Below, in pieces: positions 9,462 through 19,586 of a stretch of DNA of 30,923 bases (positions within the stretch are counted from its first letter, which is position 1; the number at the start of each line of letters is the position of its first letter). The notes beneath the pieces are model-generated. The model was not told the DNA's origin. It did no database searches and saw only the letters and a list, made by a program, of their open reading frames with translations. The position numbers and the translations under genes were made by a program. Source of the DNA: Roridomyces roridus. Taxonomy: Eukaryota; Basidiomycota; Agaricomycetes; Agaricales; Mycenaceae. The DNA lies in NCBI GenBank assembly GCA_029378245.1, contig JARKIF010000307.1, positions 1-30,923 of the forward strand, given 5' to 3'.

Positions 9462-12400
9462 TCAGGACACGATCTTCCATCGGCCGTTAACCCGTTCTTC
9501 ACGGAGTGCAGTCGGGTTCTTCTCATAGAACTCTTCTATGCATTCCTCTGCTCCATCCAACAAAGCGCGCTTCTCCCAAGTCCATTCAGCCGGGGGATAG
9601 TCCTTCCATTTGATGAAGTAGCGCAATGTGTTGCGTTGATTCCCACTGCCTCTCTTGACCTTCAGGATTTCCTCCACCTCATACTCATAATGACCGTCAA
9701 CCACGTCCGGGGGTGGGGGGTCCACCGCCTTCTGATGCTCGGCCACTGGTGGCACCCATGGTCGAAGATAGACCGTATTGAAAACCGGGTGAACCTTCCA
9801 AGATGCAGGCGTCTTGATTTCGTACGAGAGGGATCCAACCTTGCGCACCACCGGGAAAGGACCATAACGTCGGTCTTGGAATTTCTTGGTGGGTCGGTGT
9901 GTCTGTAGATTCTTCCCTTCTAGCCACACCTTATCGCCTACTTTGTACCCCGGGTCGGGTTGTCGACTACGATCGTAGTATTTCTTCATAACCTCTTGTG
10001 CATGGCGCATTGCCGCCGCGGCTTCTGCCCGTACCTTCTCCATTCGCTGCGCGAATTCCATCGCCTTTTCCGTCGGAACCTCTCGCAATGGTTCAATCCC
10101 TTTGCGCGGGTGGAACCCGAGAGTCATAAAGAAGGGACTGAATCCCGTCGTTGCGTGAACCTTGTCATTGTAGGAGAATTCGGCCAAGGTTAACCATTCT
10201 GCCCAGTCGTCTTGCATGAAGTTGGTAAAGATTCGGAGGTACTGTTCCACCTCTTGGTTGACCCGTTCCGTTTGACCGTCGGTTTGCGGGTGATACGCTG
10301 TCGACGCATTCGACTTCATTCCCAGAAGCTTCATCAGGTCTCACATAAAGTGGCCCACGAATTGTGTTCCACGGTCGCTGATTACCACCTCTGGTAACCC
10401 GTAATCCTTCCACACATTGTCCCGATAAACCCGGGCGATCCCTTCGCCGGTAATCTGTTCTCGGCAGGGAACAACCCGAATTCCCTTACCCAGTCCATCC
10501 ACAATCACCACAATACTGTCGTACCCCTTGGACTCAGGTAGCTTCGTGATTAGGTCAATCGAGACGTTCTGCCACACTCGTTCGGGTACTGCGTTTGGTG
10601 ACAAGGGTCCGCGGGGTTTGGATGGAAACGTCTTCGTCTTCTGGCACGTCGAACAAGCGGCTACGTACCGCTTGATGTCCCGGGTCATGGATGGCCAGTA
10701 GTAATTCCGCGCTACCAATTCCGCCGTTCGATATTGCCCAGGGTGACCGGCCATGTACGTATCATGGTGGGCCCGGGTTATGTGATGGCGTAGCTCCTTG
10801 TCGGAAGGGACGTATACCGATCCATGCCTAGTCAAGAATCCGTCGTGTTCCTGCCAGGTCGGGTTCTCCTCCTCGGCTTCTTCATCCTTGCTCTTGGCCA
10901 AACCTTCTTTGGCCGCATCCTCCCACTTGTCGTGGGCGTCCTTGATGCGTTGCAAAAATTGGTCCCCCCCCTCCTGTTCTGGGATTGCTCGCAGAAATTC
11001 CTCCTTCGGTATCTGTTGAAATTTATCCGCTGGTAGCAACGTGATATCGCTGTTATCCTTTGCCCCCTTTTCATGGCCATTTCGCCTCGAAAGGGCATCC
11101 GTCTTGTTATGCGTTTTGCCGGGTTTGTGGATCAGCAGAAAGTCGTATTCACTCAACTCCAGCGACCAACGTGCCTGTCTCCGGTTCAGCTTCTTCGTCG
11201 TCATAAAGTAAGCCAGATTCTTGTGGTCCGTCCAAATCTCGAAGGTTTTGTTGCTGCCTTGAAGGAAATGCCTCCACTCGTACAAACCGCGCATAATCGC
11301 CAGCATTTCCTTGTCGTGAATGTCGTAATTTCGTTCCGTGTCGTTAAGAGATTTGGACAAGAACCCGATCGGGACCCAGACTCCGTTCTGGAGTTGAGAA
11401 AGCACCGCTCCGGTGGCGAAATCCGAGGAATCGGCTTCCATCCGCCATTCGCCATGGTCAGTTGGAAAGTGCAGCACCGGTTCGGCGGTGACCAAATCCT
11501 TCAGCGTTTCGAACGCTCTCCTTTCCTCACCTCCCCATCGCCACCGATAATCTTTCCTCGTCAACCGTGTCAGGGGTTTGGAGTGGATCCCGAACCCGGC
11601 AATAAACCGACGGTAGAAGTTGAGGAACCCAAGGAAACTCTGAACCTCTTTGACCGTTTTGGGTTCCGCCCACTCGCGTACCCCCGCAACTTTCACGGGA
11701 TCCATCCGAATTTTTCCATCCCCGATAATCACACCGAGGTATTCGACCTCTCATTTCTCGAACTCGCACTTCTCGGGCTTCAAGTACAAATCATTGTCCT
11801 GCAGGATCTGCAGCACCTCGCGCACCGTCCTCTGATGCTCCTCCTTGTTGGAGGAATAAATCAAAATGTCGTCCAAGTAGACAATAACCCGACCCTCGGC
11901 GATCTGTCGGGCAAAGATGTCGTTCATCATGCACTGGAAGGTCGCCGGCGAGTTCGTCAACCCGAAGAACATCACCAAGGGTTCAAACAGCCCCCGATTG
12001 GTGATGAATGCCGCCTTCTCCTCATCTCCTTCCTTTATCCGAATGTTGTTGTAACCCCATCGTACGTCCAACTTGGTGAACCACGTCGCGTTCCGGAGGT
12101 TGTGCATTATTTCGGAGATCAGGGGAATCGGGTACCGGTTCTTGATCGTAATCGCGTTCAACCTTCGGTAGTCTTGTACTGGTCGAAGTTTCCCGTCTTT
12201 CTTCTTCACGAAAAAGAAAGGAGACGCAAACGGAGACTTCGAGGGGCGTATCCGTCCAGTCTTCAAGTGTTCTGCAATGAACTCGTCCAACTCCTTCTGC
12301 TCTGGGACCGACAGGGGAATAACCCGACCCCGGGCGGGTTCCGCCCCGTCCTTCAGTTCGATAGCGTGGTCCCAACGCTTCTGCTCCGGTAGTTTGTCGA

Positions 12401-12652
12401 AGTCCTTTTGTCGAAGACACTGCGAAACTCGTCGAGGTAATGGGCCGGCACAATATCCTCCATTGTCTGGTCGCCTTTCGCGTTATGGACCGCCGCTGCT
12501 AATTTTGTCGCAACCGAACCCACAGCTCGGATATGCTCCGCGTGTTGGGCGTCCTCTTCCTCGTAAATTCGGGTGACGAATACACGATCGTCGGGTTCCA
12601 ACCCATCTTCGTCTTCGGCCTCCCATTGCTTCCAGAGGCGTTCGTGCGGCAC
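9462..12652 (-). pseudogene. Chromovirus pol: RT, RNase H, integrase, chromodomain
   Basis: One minus-strand frame from about 12290 to 9462 is broken only by TGA at 11751-11753 and 10341-10343. RT: KLRPVQDYRRLN, then the catalytic YLDD at 11868-11879. RNase H: EADSSDF, DKEMLAI and TDHKNLAY carry the expected acidic residues. Integrase: an HHCC zinc finger (ending CSTCQKTK), then catalytic D in SIDLITKLP, D in ISDRGTQF and E in TERVNQEVEQYL, followed by a GPF module (RRYGPFPVVRKVG). The chromodomain is at about 9516-9686 (YEVEEILKV, then RYFIKWKDYP and WTWEKR); in relatives it targets integration to modified histones. Upstream, 12353-12652 belongs to pol but is shifted by one base near 12408, in an A run. 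Both TGAs sit where arginine CGA would fit. Confidence 0.93.
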
Positions 12653-12694
12653 GCAGGCGGGCAGCGAGTAAAGGACAACTTTCCGTTACTCCAG

Positions 12695-14348
12695 TCAATC
12701 TCGGGGTTTATGCCGTTTCAACCACTTGTACCCCAGAATGACATCCGTCTTCCCGGTATTGGTTAGGGCGAAGGTCATTACTTCCTCATGATCCTCCACC
12801 GTAGTGCGCATTCTGACCACTTGTCGAATCTTGCCCCCCGCGTTGTAGACAGGTACCGGCATCGGCAGATCCTCCACGTCGAGCCCATGCCTCTCGGCGA
12901 ACGACTGGTTCATGAATCCTTCCGCGGTAGCCCCAGTGTCCAAAAGCCCCACCACCGTGTACCCACGGAGGCTAGCCAAGTCCTGCACCACCATAGGGAC
13001 CATTACTGAAACCCCGCCCATGGCGCGAATGAAGGAAGGCGGGTTTTGCAGCTCTTCAATGGCTGTAAGAGCGTCGGGTCGGTAGAGACTCAGTAGTTCC
13101 TCCACGTATCCTTCGGTAATTTCGATGCGTCGGGTTTTGTACGTCCAATTCTGCAGCATCTCCACTGCGTGCGGACGCTGCGCGTACATTCGGTCCAACA
13201 GTCGCTCGGCGCTGTTGGGTGGTAGCCCTTCCACGACGCCTTTGGTGTAGGGGGTACGACTGTAACCTTCTTTCGGGGTATCGGCTTCTTACTCCTCCAC
13301 TCGGGGACAGGAGTGTCGGTTTCTTGTTCGTTGGCCACGATTTGAGAATCTTTGTCGTTCAATAGAGTATGGAATTGATTAGTGAACGACTTGTGTACAT
13401 GGGGGTATCGAGGAAGACCGGGAGGACGTGGCTTTCAATCCCGGTCGTTGGAAAAATCCGCTGGGGACTCCTCTTCCGAGTTCTCTTCGGTGTCGGTTCT
13501 TCCACCATGGCACGGAACTGCGTGGTTGACGTGTGCATGGGTCGGGCAGTTGCGACGAATGTGCCCCTTGAGCCCACAGCCATAGCAGTGAACTTCGCTG
13601 CTAGGTTGACGACGGCCCGTATTCGTACGATCGATGTCCATGGGTGGCCGAGACATTACTGGCAGTCGTAGCGGTACCTGGTACGTATGACGGGGTTGCT
13701 GGTATTGCTTCCTGAAGCGTTCGTGTTCGCGCGTTGGGTGCCGAATCGGTTGAAACCCTTCCGTGCGATTGAACCCTTCAGGCCGTTTCGGGTTCTGCAT
13801 CGGGTTCCGTCCCCCGCTCCGTACGACCCCGAGTTGGGGTTTCCAGCTTTCCCGAATCCCGCTTTATCCCCCCGTCAAAAGGTATTCTTTCAGGACCCGA
13901 ACTGCCTCTTGAGACCATCACGTTTGATGGCTTCTTCTTTCCACCCTGCATACCGTCCACGGTCTCGCCAGTCCCCGAAAGTCGGCCGGGGCAGCAACCC
14001 GCGCTCTGCGGGATTTATCGCCACTTCCCTGCTTCGCGTCCAACTGATTCTTCAGTATGTCCAACATGACCTGTTGGTCTTCGCAATGTGATCCTCCATC
14101 ATAGAGATGCGTTGAAATGCATCCTGGAGATCGTTCTGGAGGTGCAAGACGCCGGCTTGCAACCCCGCCTCGGGGTTCCCGTCTGGTCCCCAGATTTCCG
14201 TCAATAGCCCGCGAGTGGCGGCGCTAAGCGCTTCAGCGCGATCGAATATGTGGGCTTCGCGTGCCGTTTGATCCAATCCTTGGTAGTGGGTGGCGTCCGT
14301 CGACTGGAACGCATCCCGGTTCGGTATACCCAGTGCGGTAGGGTCCAT
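12695..14348 (-). pseudogene. Chromovirus gag and aspartic protease, frameshifted
   Basis: The likely Gag start is the ATG at 14348 (MDPTALGIPN). The frame breaks near 14065 and again before 13960, then resumes at 13800. The nucleocapsid zinc knuckle is intact at 13546-13587, CYGCGLKGHIRRNC (CX2CX4HX4C), preceded by a basic, arginine-rich stretch. The frame hits TGA at 13435-13437 but continues afterwards to about 13240, where another single-base shift leads into the protease. The protease carries LLDTGAT, the catalytic Asp motif (12929-12940), and the second-lobe motif ILGYKWL. It ends early at 12695 through an extra base in an A run. Gag-protease and pol seem to have been one frame or separated only by these lesions. 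Confidence 0.88.
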
Positions 14349-14380
14349 CGTTTCGTTCGGTCGAGTGTTCGAGTAAAGGG

Positions 14381-14390
14381 AGACGAATCT
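14381..14390 (-). promoter_or_regulatory. Primer-binding site of chromovirus, self-priming type
   Basis: Two bases inside the 5' LTR, the minus strand reads AGATTCGTCT. It does not begin TGG, as a tRNA-primed site would. Instead it is perfectly complementary over 10 nt to AGACGAATCT in the LTR (minus strand, 14512 to 14503), which lies 31 bp after a TATATATA box and so is the predicted 5' end of the transcript. This matches the self-priming arrangement established for Tf1 and its relatives, where the mRNA 5' end folds onto the PBS. Confidence 0.75.
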
Positions 14391-14392
14391 TT

Positions 14393-14758
14393 TGTCAGCA
14401 CCTAGGGCTAAGTCGGGTTCTAGTCGGCAACGAACGAGGCGACTGAGCGAAGAGCAGCAGACGAGACTCAAGAGGTAGAGCAAGCCGTAGGGAGAATAGA
14501 CTAGATTCGTCTACAGTACTGAGACTGTAGACGGGTATATATACTACATGATCGAATTAAGTACGAGGAGGTAGGGGGTAGGAGCAGGGCGATCACGACA
14601 AGTAGGGGTTTAAATGCAGGGGAGAGTGAGTAGCAGCAGGGGTTAGCAGGGGTGAGACAAGACCCGGCCGATCAGTGATGATCCTGATTAGGTATTGATG
14701 GTTGATGATTGATCGGGTTACAACCCGTCGGGTTGTTGCCGGGGGTCATATCATGACA
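14393..14758 (-). repeat. 5' LTR of chromovirus (366 bp)
   Basis: It serves as promoter for the minus-strand element. TATATATA is at 14536-14543, and the predicted transcript start is near 14512. It pairs with the 3' LTR at 9056-9425. The downstream edge abuts the primer-binding site region. Confidence 0.95.
14536..14543 (-). promoter_or_regulatory. TATA box in chromovirus 5' LTR
   Basis: TATATATA reads the same on both strands. On the minus strand it lies 31 bp before the AGACGAATCT that is complementary to the primer-binding site, the usual TATA-to-start spacing. The 3' LTR copy is two bases shorter. Confidence 0.65.
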
Positions 14759-14763
14759 CATCG
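14759..14763. repeat. Right 5-bp target duplication of chromovirus
   Basis: CATCG, identical to 9051-9055. Removing the element and one copy restores the hydrolase frame DAIVEGP. Confidence 0.95.
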
Positions 14764-15568
14764 TCGAGGGCCCACAATCTCCCTTCGACGGCCTCCTCCT
14801 CACCTCAGCGCTCATCATCGAGCCGAGCCCTCCTGCCCCACCACAGACGTTGTCAGGGTTTGTCAGCGGACGCGACGATGAACCCAGCCCGCTGGGGGGT
14901 ACCCTCGATCCCGCCTACATCACTACCGACAATCGCCGCCTCTTCTACCCACTGGACCCCACCTCGTTTTCTCCACGCATGCTCATCTTTGACAACTTCA
15001 CCAAAGACGTGGATCGGATAAAGCTGTAAGGCCGCGAGCGGCACGGCCCGCTACCAATTTCTCGATATGGTAGACGCAAGAAGACTTACACCGGGGCAAC
15101 AGTCGCGCATGTTGTTGCGACATGCTCGTTCGCATGTCTCGACGCATGATCAACGCAGTTGCTGAAAGTACAAGGGCAGTTTGAGGGCGGTCACATACAA
15201 ACCATCTGGAAGGCCGCAGTGATCCGGAATTCAGGAATGATGATTGCAATCAACCATCAATTGAAGTTCAAAATGCAAGCTCGGGAGGCATTGGCTGGTA
15301 AAATGTAGGCTTACTCGTCTATACGGGTGGCATTTCCGGTCAACGCGCCCGTTGCAATTCGACTCCAGAGCCTTCCGTTCCGGGTTGCGTGGCTAATCCT
15401 CGTTGATGCTTTCTCAGGACTTTGTGCGGATGCTGGACAAAGTATTTTTCAAAGCTGGGCTTCTTGTGGGCTTCTCATCCTGCCACAGGTGAGAGTTCGT
15501 TCCTTTGAACAATGATTGGGTGGAACATTTACTCAGGAAATGTCGACCGTGTTGCCTCAATGTTCAAC

Positions 15569-15576
15569 ATTAGGGC
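15569..15576. repeat. Left target duplication of hAT-type element 2
   Basis: ATTAGGGC here equals 16165-16172, an exact 8-bp duplication. Confidence 0.85.
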
Positions 15577-16164
15577 TAGGGCCGTACGTGCGTAGTACCG
15601 GTACAGTCAGACCCTTGATCGACCAGATGTACGGGACGGGTACGGGACGGTAACGTTGCCGTCCGTTCCCGTCAATCTGTCACATTGACGGCCCGTCGAC
15701 GGATTGGCGCCGAGATGATCGGATCAGGTCCATGCCTTGCGGCAAATAGGCCGGTTCCTGATCCGATGGCTGGTGTCATCGTCGTGGGCAAGGGCATTGC
15801 ATACACAGTCTGTACTTGGTCTGTACAGACTGATTTACGGCTGATTGATGGGATGTCTGACATCAAACATCCTCAAAATCTGTGAAGTTGTCCTTGTGAA
15901 AGGTTAATTCAAGCTGAATTCAAGCCAGAGCAGCGCGGGAGGCCATGTCGGAGGCAGAGAATTTGTCTGCATGGCTTAAAAATCCGCTTTGATGAGGTTC
16001 TGGCCAGACCCGTCTTTTGACGGCCCGTACCCGTCTATTTTGCCGTCCCGTCCCGTCGAACCCAGGCAAATATCAAAAAGACGGCCGTCGATTTGACGGC
16101 CCGTAACCGTCTCGTGCCGTCAATTTGACGGCCGTCACCCGTAGACGGGCGGTGTGCATCCCTA
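15577..16164. mobile_element. Non-autonomous hAT-type element 2 (588 bp)
   Basis: It begins TAGGGCCGTACG and ends GCATCCCTA, with an exact 8-bp duplication. The terminal repeats agree only over the outer TAGGG and then loosely, so they have diverged. The right end, read on the minus strand, shares GGTGACGGCCGTCAA and the following TTGACGGC with the right end of element 1, so the two are relatives. Subterminal GACGGCC/GGCCGTC arrays occupy 15630-15720 and 16010-16150. There is no transposase frame. It is nested inside the unassigned insert that interrupts hydrolase copy B. Confidence 0.82.
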
Positions 16165-16172
16165 ATTAGGGC
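16165..16172. repeat. Right target duplication of hAT-type element 2
   Basis: Exact copy of ATTAGGGC at 15569-15576. Confidence 0.85.
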
Positions 16173-18976
16173 CCATCTCCCACCAGAACCCGACAGTTTC
16201 ACTCCGGCATGGCAGTATTCTTGTGAGCAGATTCAAAACTATCATCAAACACGAAGCCGATGCCTGTCCACAGCCGGCTGATGGCACGGACTAGCCACTC
16301 GTCACATTCATCTTTGAATCAATTGGGAACAAGGAATTGCCCGGGAGATTTCGAAGACGACATGCCTCAACACATGCAAACGAGGCATGTCAAAACAACA
16401 TGCGTCGGACTTTGCCCCCGGTGTTAGAATGTACAGTTGAATGCCTGACCCAAGATTATTCACTCGCCACTCATCACGAACATCAGCACGCTGTGCAGTC
16501 AGGGGGGTCAATTGCTCGGTGGAATAATATGTGGCTGCCAGTGAGAGAATGTAGTTTAGTCCAATCACCGGCGAGTATGACATTGGCGCAGGTCCCTCAT
16601 GGTGGAATTATCGGAAATTCCCAATGTAGTGCAAAGTAGCTATTGACATGAGGGCAGGTTTTCAATGGCTCTCAATGGGAAAAAGTGCACAACAGAAACG
16701 GAAGGCCTGACACTTGTTCTTCAATTGGATGCATATTCGTAGTTCAAAATGTTTCCCAAGTACGAACACCAGAGACAGGGAGCCAGACGCGGCAAACTTT
16801 CAATGTGCATTTTCTGGTGGTCTGCAGCATCAGGCGCAATCTTGAGACCAGCCTTTGCCGTACCAGAAGCCGAAGTGGATTGCTCTGATATCAGGCGGCG
16901 TACAACCCGAGAGCGGTCATTCACAGACACAGTGTACTCAGTACATGCACCTGTTGTGGTGGCGAAGTGTGTGGCAACACCGGGTTAGATTCAGACCAGC
17001 ATGGGGGATAGAAGGCAATTCCAAAGATATTTGTATTGTACCCAAGTCAGAATGAAAGAAGGATATAGGCGATCAAGTAACATGGTGTCGAAGTAAGATA
17101 TCCAGCAATATGTTCACAGAAGGCAATGAATTCAAAGAGGCAGAACTGGGGGCAGCTGACGAGCTTGGGCGCCATAGGTTCGCGACACACACAGCCGCGT
17201 TCGGGAGATTCAAGGTAGAATTGTGAGCGTGGGTGCGACGTGGTAAGCATAGTACGTACTTTGTGAAAGGAGAGCGTCAACAGCGTTCACAGTGTCGACA
17301 CCCATCGCATCCGAGAACCAGACACTGGAAGTGAGAATAAATTACTGATGGGACTGTAGAAAGGAGGACACCTCTGGCCATCGTCCCGGGTGTTCCGTGC
17401 TCGACCATAGGTTGAAGGACACATCAGGCAGTGTTTGCCGACAGAAAGACACCCAGTTGCATCCCAGAACAAGATAGCAAGACAGTTCAGGGTGTCCGCA
17501 GAAGGAAGAGTCAGGATGCCCGAAGCCACGGATTGGGGAGCAGCGACCGGAGCTGAGAATCCATTCGAGAGCAACCAGAGATTCGTTGGAGGACAGATTG
17601 AAATTGAAGTATCAAGAGTGACTGGCCGAAGAGAGTCGCAGTGGAAGGCATTGTGAAGATGGGAGCAGGAAGCAAGAGAGTCTCGACGGTAAACGATGGG
17701 AAACAGACGTCAAGGTGGAGCCACTGGAGCTGATCCGGGACAAGGATGATGCCGACCGACGGCAACGGATAGAGGCGTAAGAGGAATTATGCGTTGCAAC
17801 AGAGGAAATGCGGAGCGATAGGTGCTGACGCAAAAAATGCTGACCAAAAATGGAGCATGCTGCCAAAACGAAAAATCAGGCGCCCTAAGACCCTTACCTA
17901 ACGGTAGCGGGAATTCATCCTTATGCAACTCGCCACGAATTCGTTGCCCACGGAATACACCGGGGCTGTAGCGAAAGTCGTTGGCTCGGAGGATCAGGCG
18001 TTTTGTGTCGGGATGTTGCTGCATTGACGAACCTGGAGAAGGTTTTGTGGCCGAGAGCGAGGAGTTTCGATGTCGTGGTCGCAGAAGGGAGTGGGCATGA
18101 TATGAGCCTTGATTTCTTGGCCAATGGGCCGTTTGAGACGTTTGTTGGGTTTGTGGAGCGGTTTGCTGGCTTGTAAGGATCATTACGACTTTCAAAATAT
18201 CGTTGTAATGGAGGAACTGGCCCGAAAATCATAGCTCATCGCGCTGTAAATCGGCAGGGAACAAAATTCAGCAAATTCATTCAACTGATGTAGTATTCTC
18301 CACTGCCCCGCTGTGCTTGGAAGCATATATTCTCTGTGTCTTCTCTCAGCGGGGATCCAAGCATGGCTCGAAGTCCTGATAGGTCGCTTTTGGACAGAGG
18401 TAGAACTCCCTGTGAGGCAAGACCCCTCCACACGGCAGCAAAATCAACCAAACATTCAAAACTCTAAGCTACCCGTCAACTTGATATCCCTCGACGAGCT
18501 CCCCACCATAACCTCAAACCTCCCCTCCGGAACGACCCAGTCCTGCCTCACAACATCCCACACACTAACATCCTTCCTCCTCAGATCCAACGCAACACGT
18601 CTCCGACCCCGCAGCAATCAACTTGCGCGTAAAGCCACGAAGGACCTTGGGCGGCTCGTTGACAGATGGGGAAGCCGAGATAGAGCTGAGGGACTTCGTT
18701 GCCCGCAATGGGACCCGTGTTTTGATGGTAAAGGAGACCGTGGCGACGACGTCGTAGAGTTCGGTGGGATACAGGCGAGGCAGCGGTGCCGGGGTGGTGG
18801 TGGTGCTGGATGCAGACGCAGACGCAGATGAAGACGTCGAGCGGAGACCGAGACCGAGGTCGACGTTGACACGGAACTGGAGACAGGAACGAAGGACGAA
18901 GCGGTCGATTGGAGACGGAAGAAGACGCGATCGTGCTCGACCCCGCCGAACTGGGTTGTTCAACAGCCCGACGAAA

Positions 18977-18981
18977 GTTGC
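18977..18981. repeat. Left 5-bp target duplication of copia element
   Basis: GTTGC, repeated at 21443-21447, directly outside the LTRs. Confidence 0.93.
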
Positions 18982-19152
18982 TGTTGAGCAGATAGTGGGA
19001 TGGAAGGGAGGAAGAAAGTAATTGATTAATAGTCGGGCTACTCGAGCCTCTTATATACTACACATACAATATTCTAGAATGTTCCATCAAGTTCCGGCGG
19101 CCTCTACCAGATGGTCGAGGCGTCGCATCAGCTCCACGAGCATCCCCCAACA
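18982..19152 (-). repeat. 3' LTR of copia element (171 bp)
   Basis: It matches 21270-21442 except for two single-base indels and one substitution near its inner end. A TATATAAG box reads on the minus strand at 19050-19057. Confidence 0.93.
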
Positions 19153-19158
19153 CCCCTC
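19153..19158 (-). promoter_or_regulatory. Short polypurine tract of copia element
   Basis: GAGGGG on the minus strand directly precedes the 3' LTR start TGTTGG. It is short but correctly placed for plus-strand priming. Confidence 0.5.
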
Positions 19159-19159
19159 G

Positions 19160-19586
19160 ACGACACGACCGTCGACAAATCAACTCATCGCGGGAGTTAA
19201 ACTTGGGGTTCCATTGAGTTGGGGGGAGGGTTTCGCTGTTCTTCACAGTGGGTCACCGCATCCTCGGGGAGAGTAAAACATTGCCCGTACCAGCAAAGTC
19301 TGTGTTGAAACGTGGGCGCAGAGTCGTTTTGACGAGTTGATGATGTTGGCGTATATAGCACGCTAATATCATGCCGGGGCCTGGCGGAGGAGGGAAGAAC
19401 GGTGCGGTGCACCGAGAAGAGGGTCGGCCGGAGAATTGTGGCGTAAGCGCCAGAGAAGAGGATTGGAGTGCGGATGTGGGGAAGATCCCTCGTCGGAGTC
19501 CGAATTCATCAGCGGGCGGGATCGCGATATGAATTTTTGGACTGATGTGGAGGTTTCTGCGAAGTCTCCCCCTGCGGCTGCCCTTT
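19160..19586 (-). other. Unrecognised 3' interior of copia element
   Basis: This lies between the last pre-integrase codons and the purine tract. A minus-strand frame (19828 down to 19253) stays open across it, but its proline- and serine-rich reading resembles no copia domain. It probably joins a deletion of integrase and RT to the element's 3' untranslated end, or is a captured fragment. Confidence 0.4.

Larger units (their letters stand above)
9056..14758 (-). mobile_element. Ty3/Gypsy chromovirus, full length but inactive
   Basis: A 5.7-kb LTR retrotransposon on the minus strand, with 366- and 370-bp LTRs starting TGTCAG and ending GACA and an exact CATCG duplication. In minus-strand order it has a primer-binding site (14381-14390), Gag with a CCHC knuckle, an aspartic protease, reverse transcriptase, RNase H, integrase and a terminal chromodomain, then a polypurine tract (9426-9436). 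Protease before RT before integrase defines Ty3/Gypsy; the chromodomain places it among the chromoviruses. It interrupts hydrolase copy B on the opposite strand. At least three in-frame TGA codons (13435, 11751, 10341) and several single-base frameshifts prevent production of Gag-Pol. The LTRs differ by three substitutions and seven indels, so insertion was probably not ancient. Confidence 0.95.
15016..17921. other. Unassigned 2.9-kb insert in hydrolase copy B
   Basis: Comparison with copy A shows that hydrolase coding sequence stops at about 15014 and resumes at about 17922. The intervening DNA contains hAT-type element 2 (15577-16164) but is otherwise anonymous. I found no clear terminal repeats or target duplication; a 9-bp inverted match, CCCGCTACC near 15050 and GGTAGCGGG near 17903, lies close to the two edges. 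Short minus-strand frames at 17287-17574 and 17511-17765 look peptide-like (for example LAILFWDATGCLSVGKHC) but match no family I know. It could be a degraded transposon or several nested ones. Confidence 0.5.
8440..18176 (+). pseudogene. Alpha/beta-hydrolase copy B, split into three pieces
   Basis: Paralogue of copy A. Piece 1 covers about 8452-9055: a hydrophobic start, then IPVHVDTLVPKDP, an intron (8683-8731, GTCAGC...TCAG, phase 1 as in copy A), LLVHGFTYTNEYWSPP, and the nucleophile elbow GIGHSAGS near 9015, stopping inside codons for DAIV. A chromovirus (9056-14758) follows. Piece 2 (14759-15014) resumes IVEGPQSPFDG and runs through LDPAYITTDNRRLFYPLD to NFTKDV. About 2.9 kb of unrelated DNA follows. 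Piece 3 (17922-18176) gives LPTEYTGAVAKVVGSEDQ and GSGHDMSLDF, the expected acid and His regions, and ends at TAA 18174-18176. Joined conceptually, the three pieces cover the same span as copy A. The join around 8472-8530 is not clean; an intron or frameshift there is unresolved. Confidence 0.82.

Noticed and set aside
11073..12392. A 439-codon open frame on the plus strand
   Set aside because: It is antisense to the RT and RNase H domains of the chromovirus. The minus strand has YLDD and other catalytic motifs; the plus frame has none.
14853..15044. A 63-codon minus-strand frame
   Set aside because: Shadow of hydrolase copy B piece 2 on the opposite strand.
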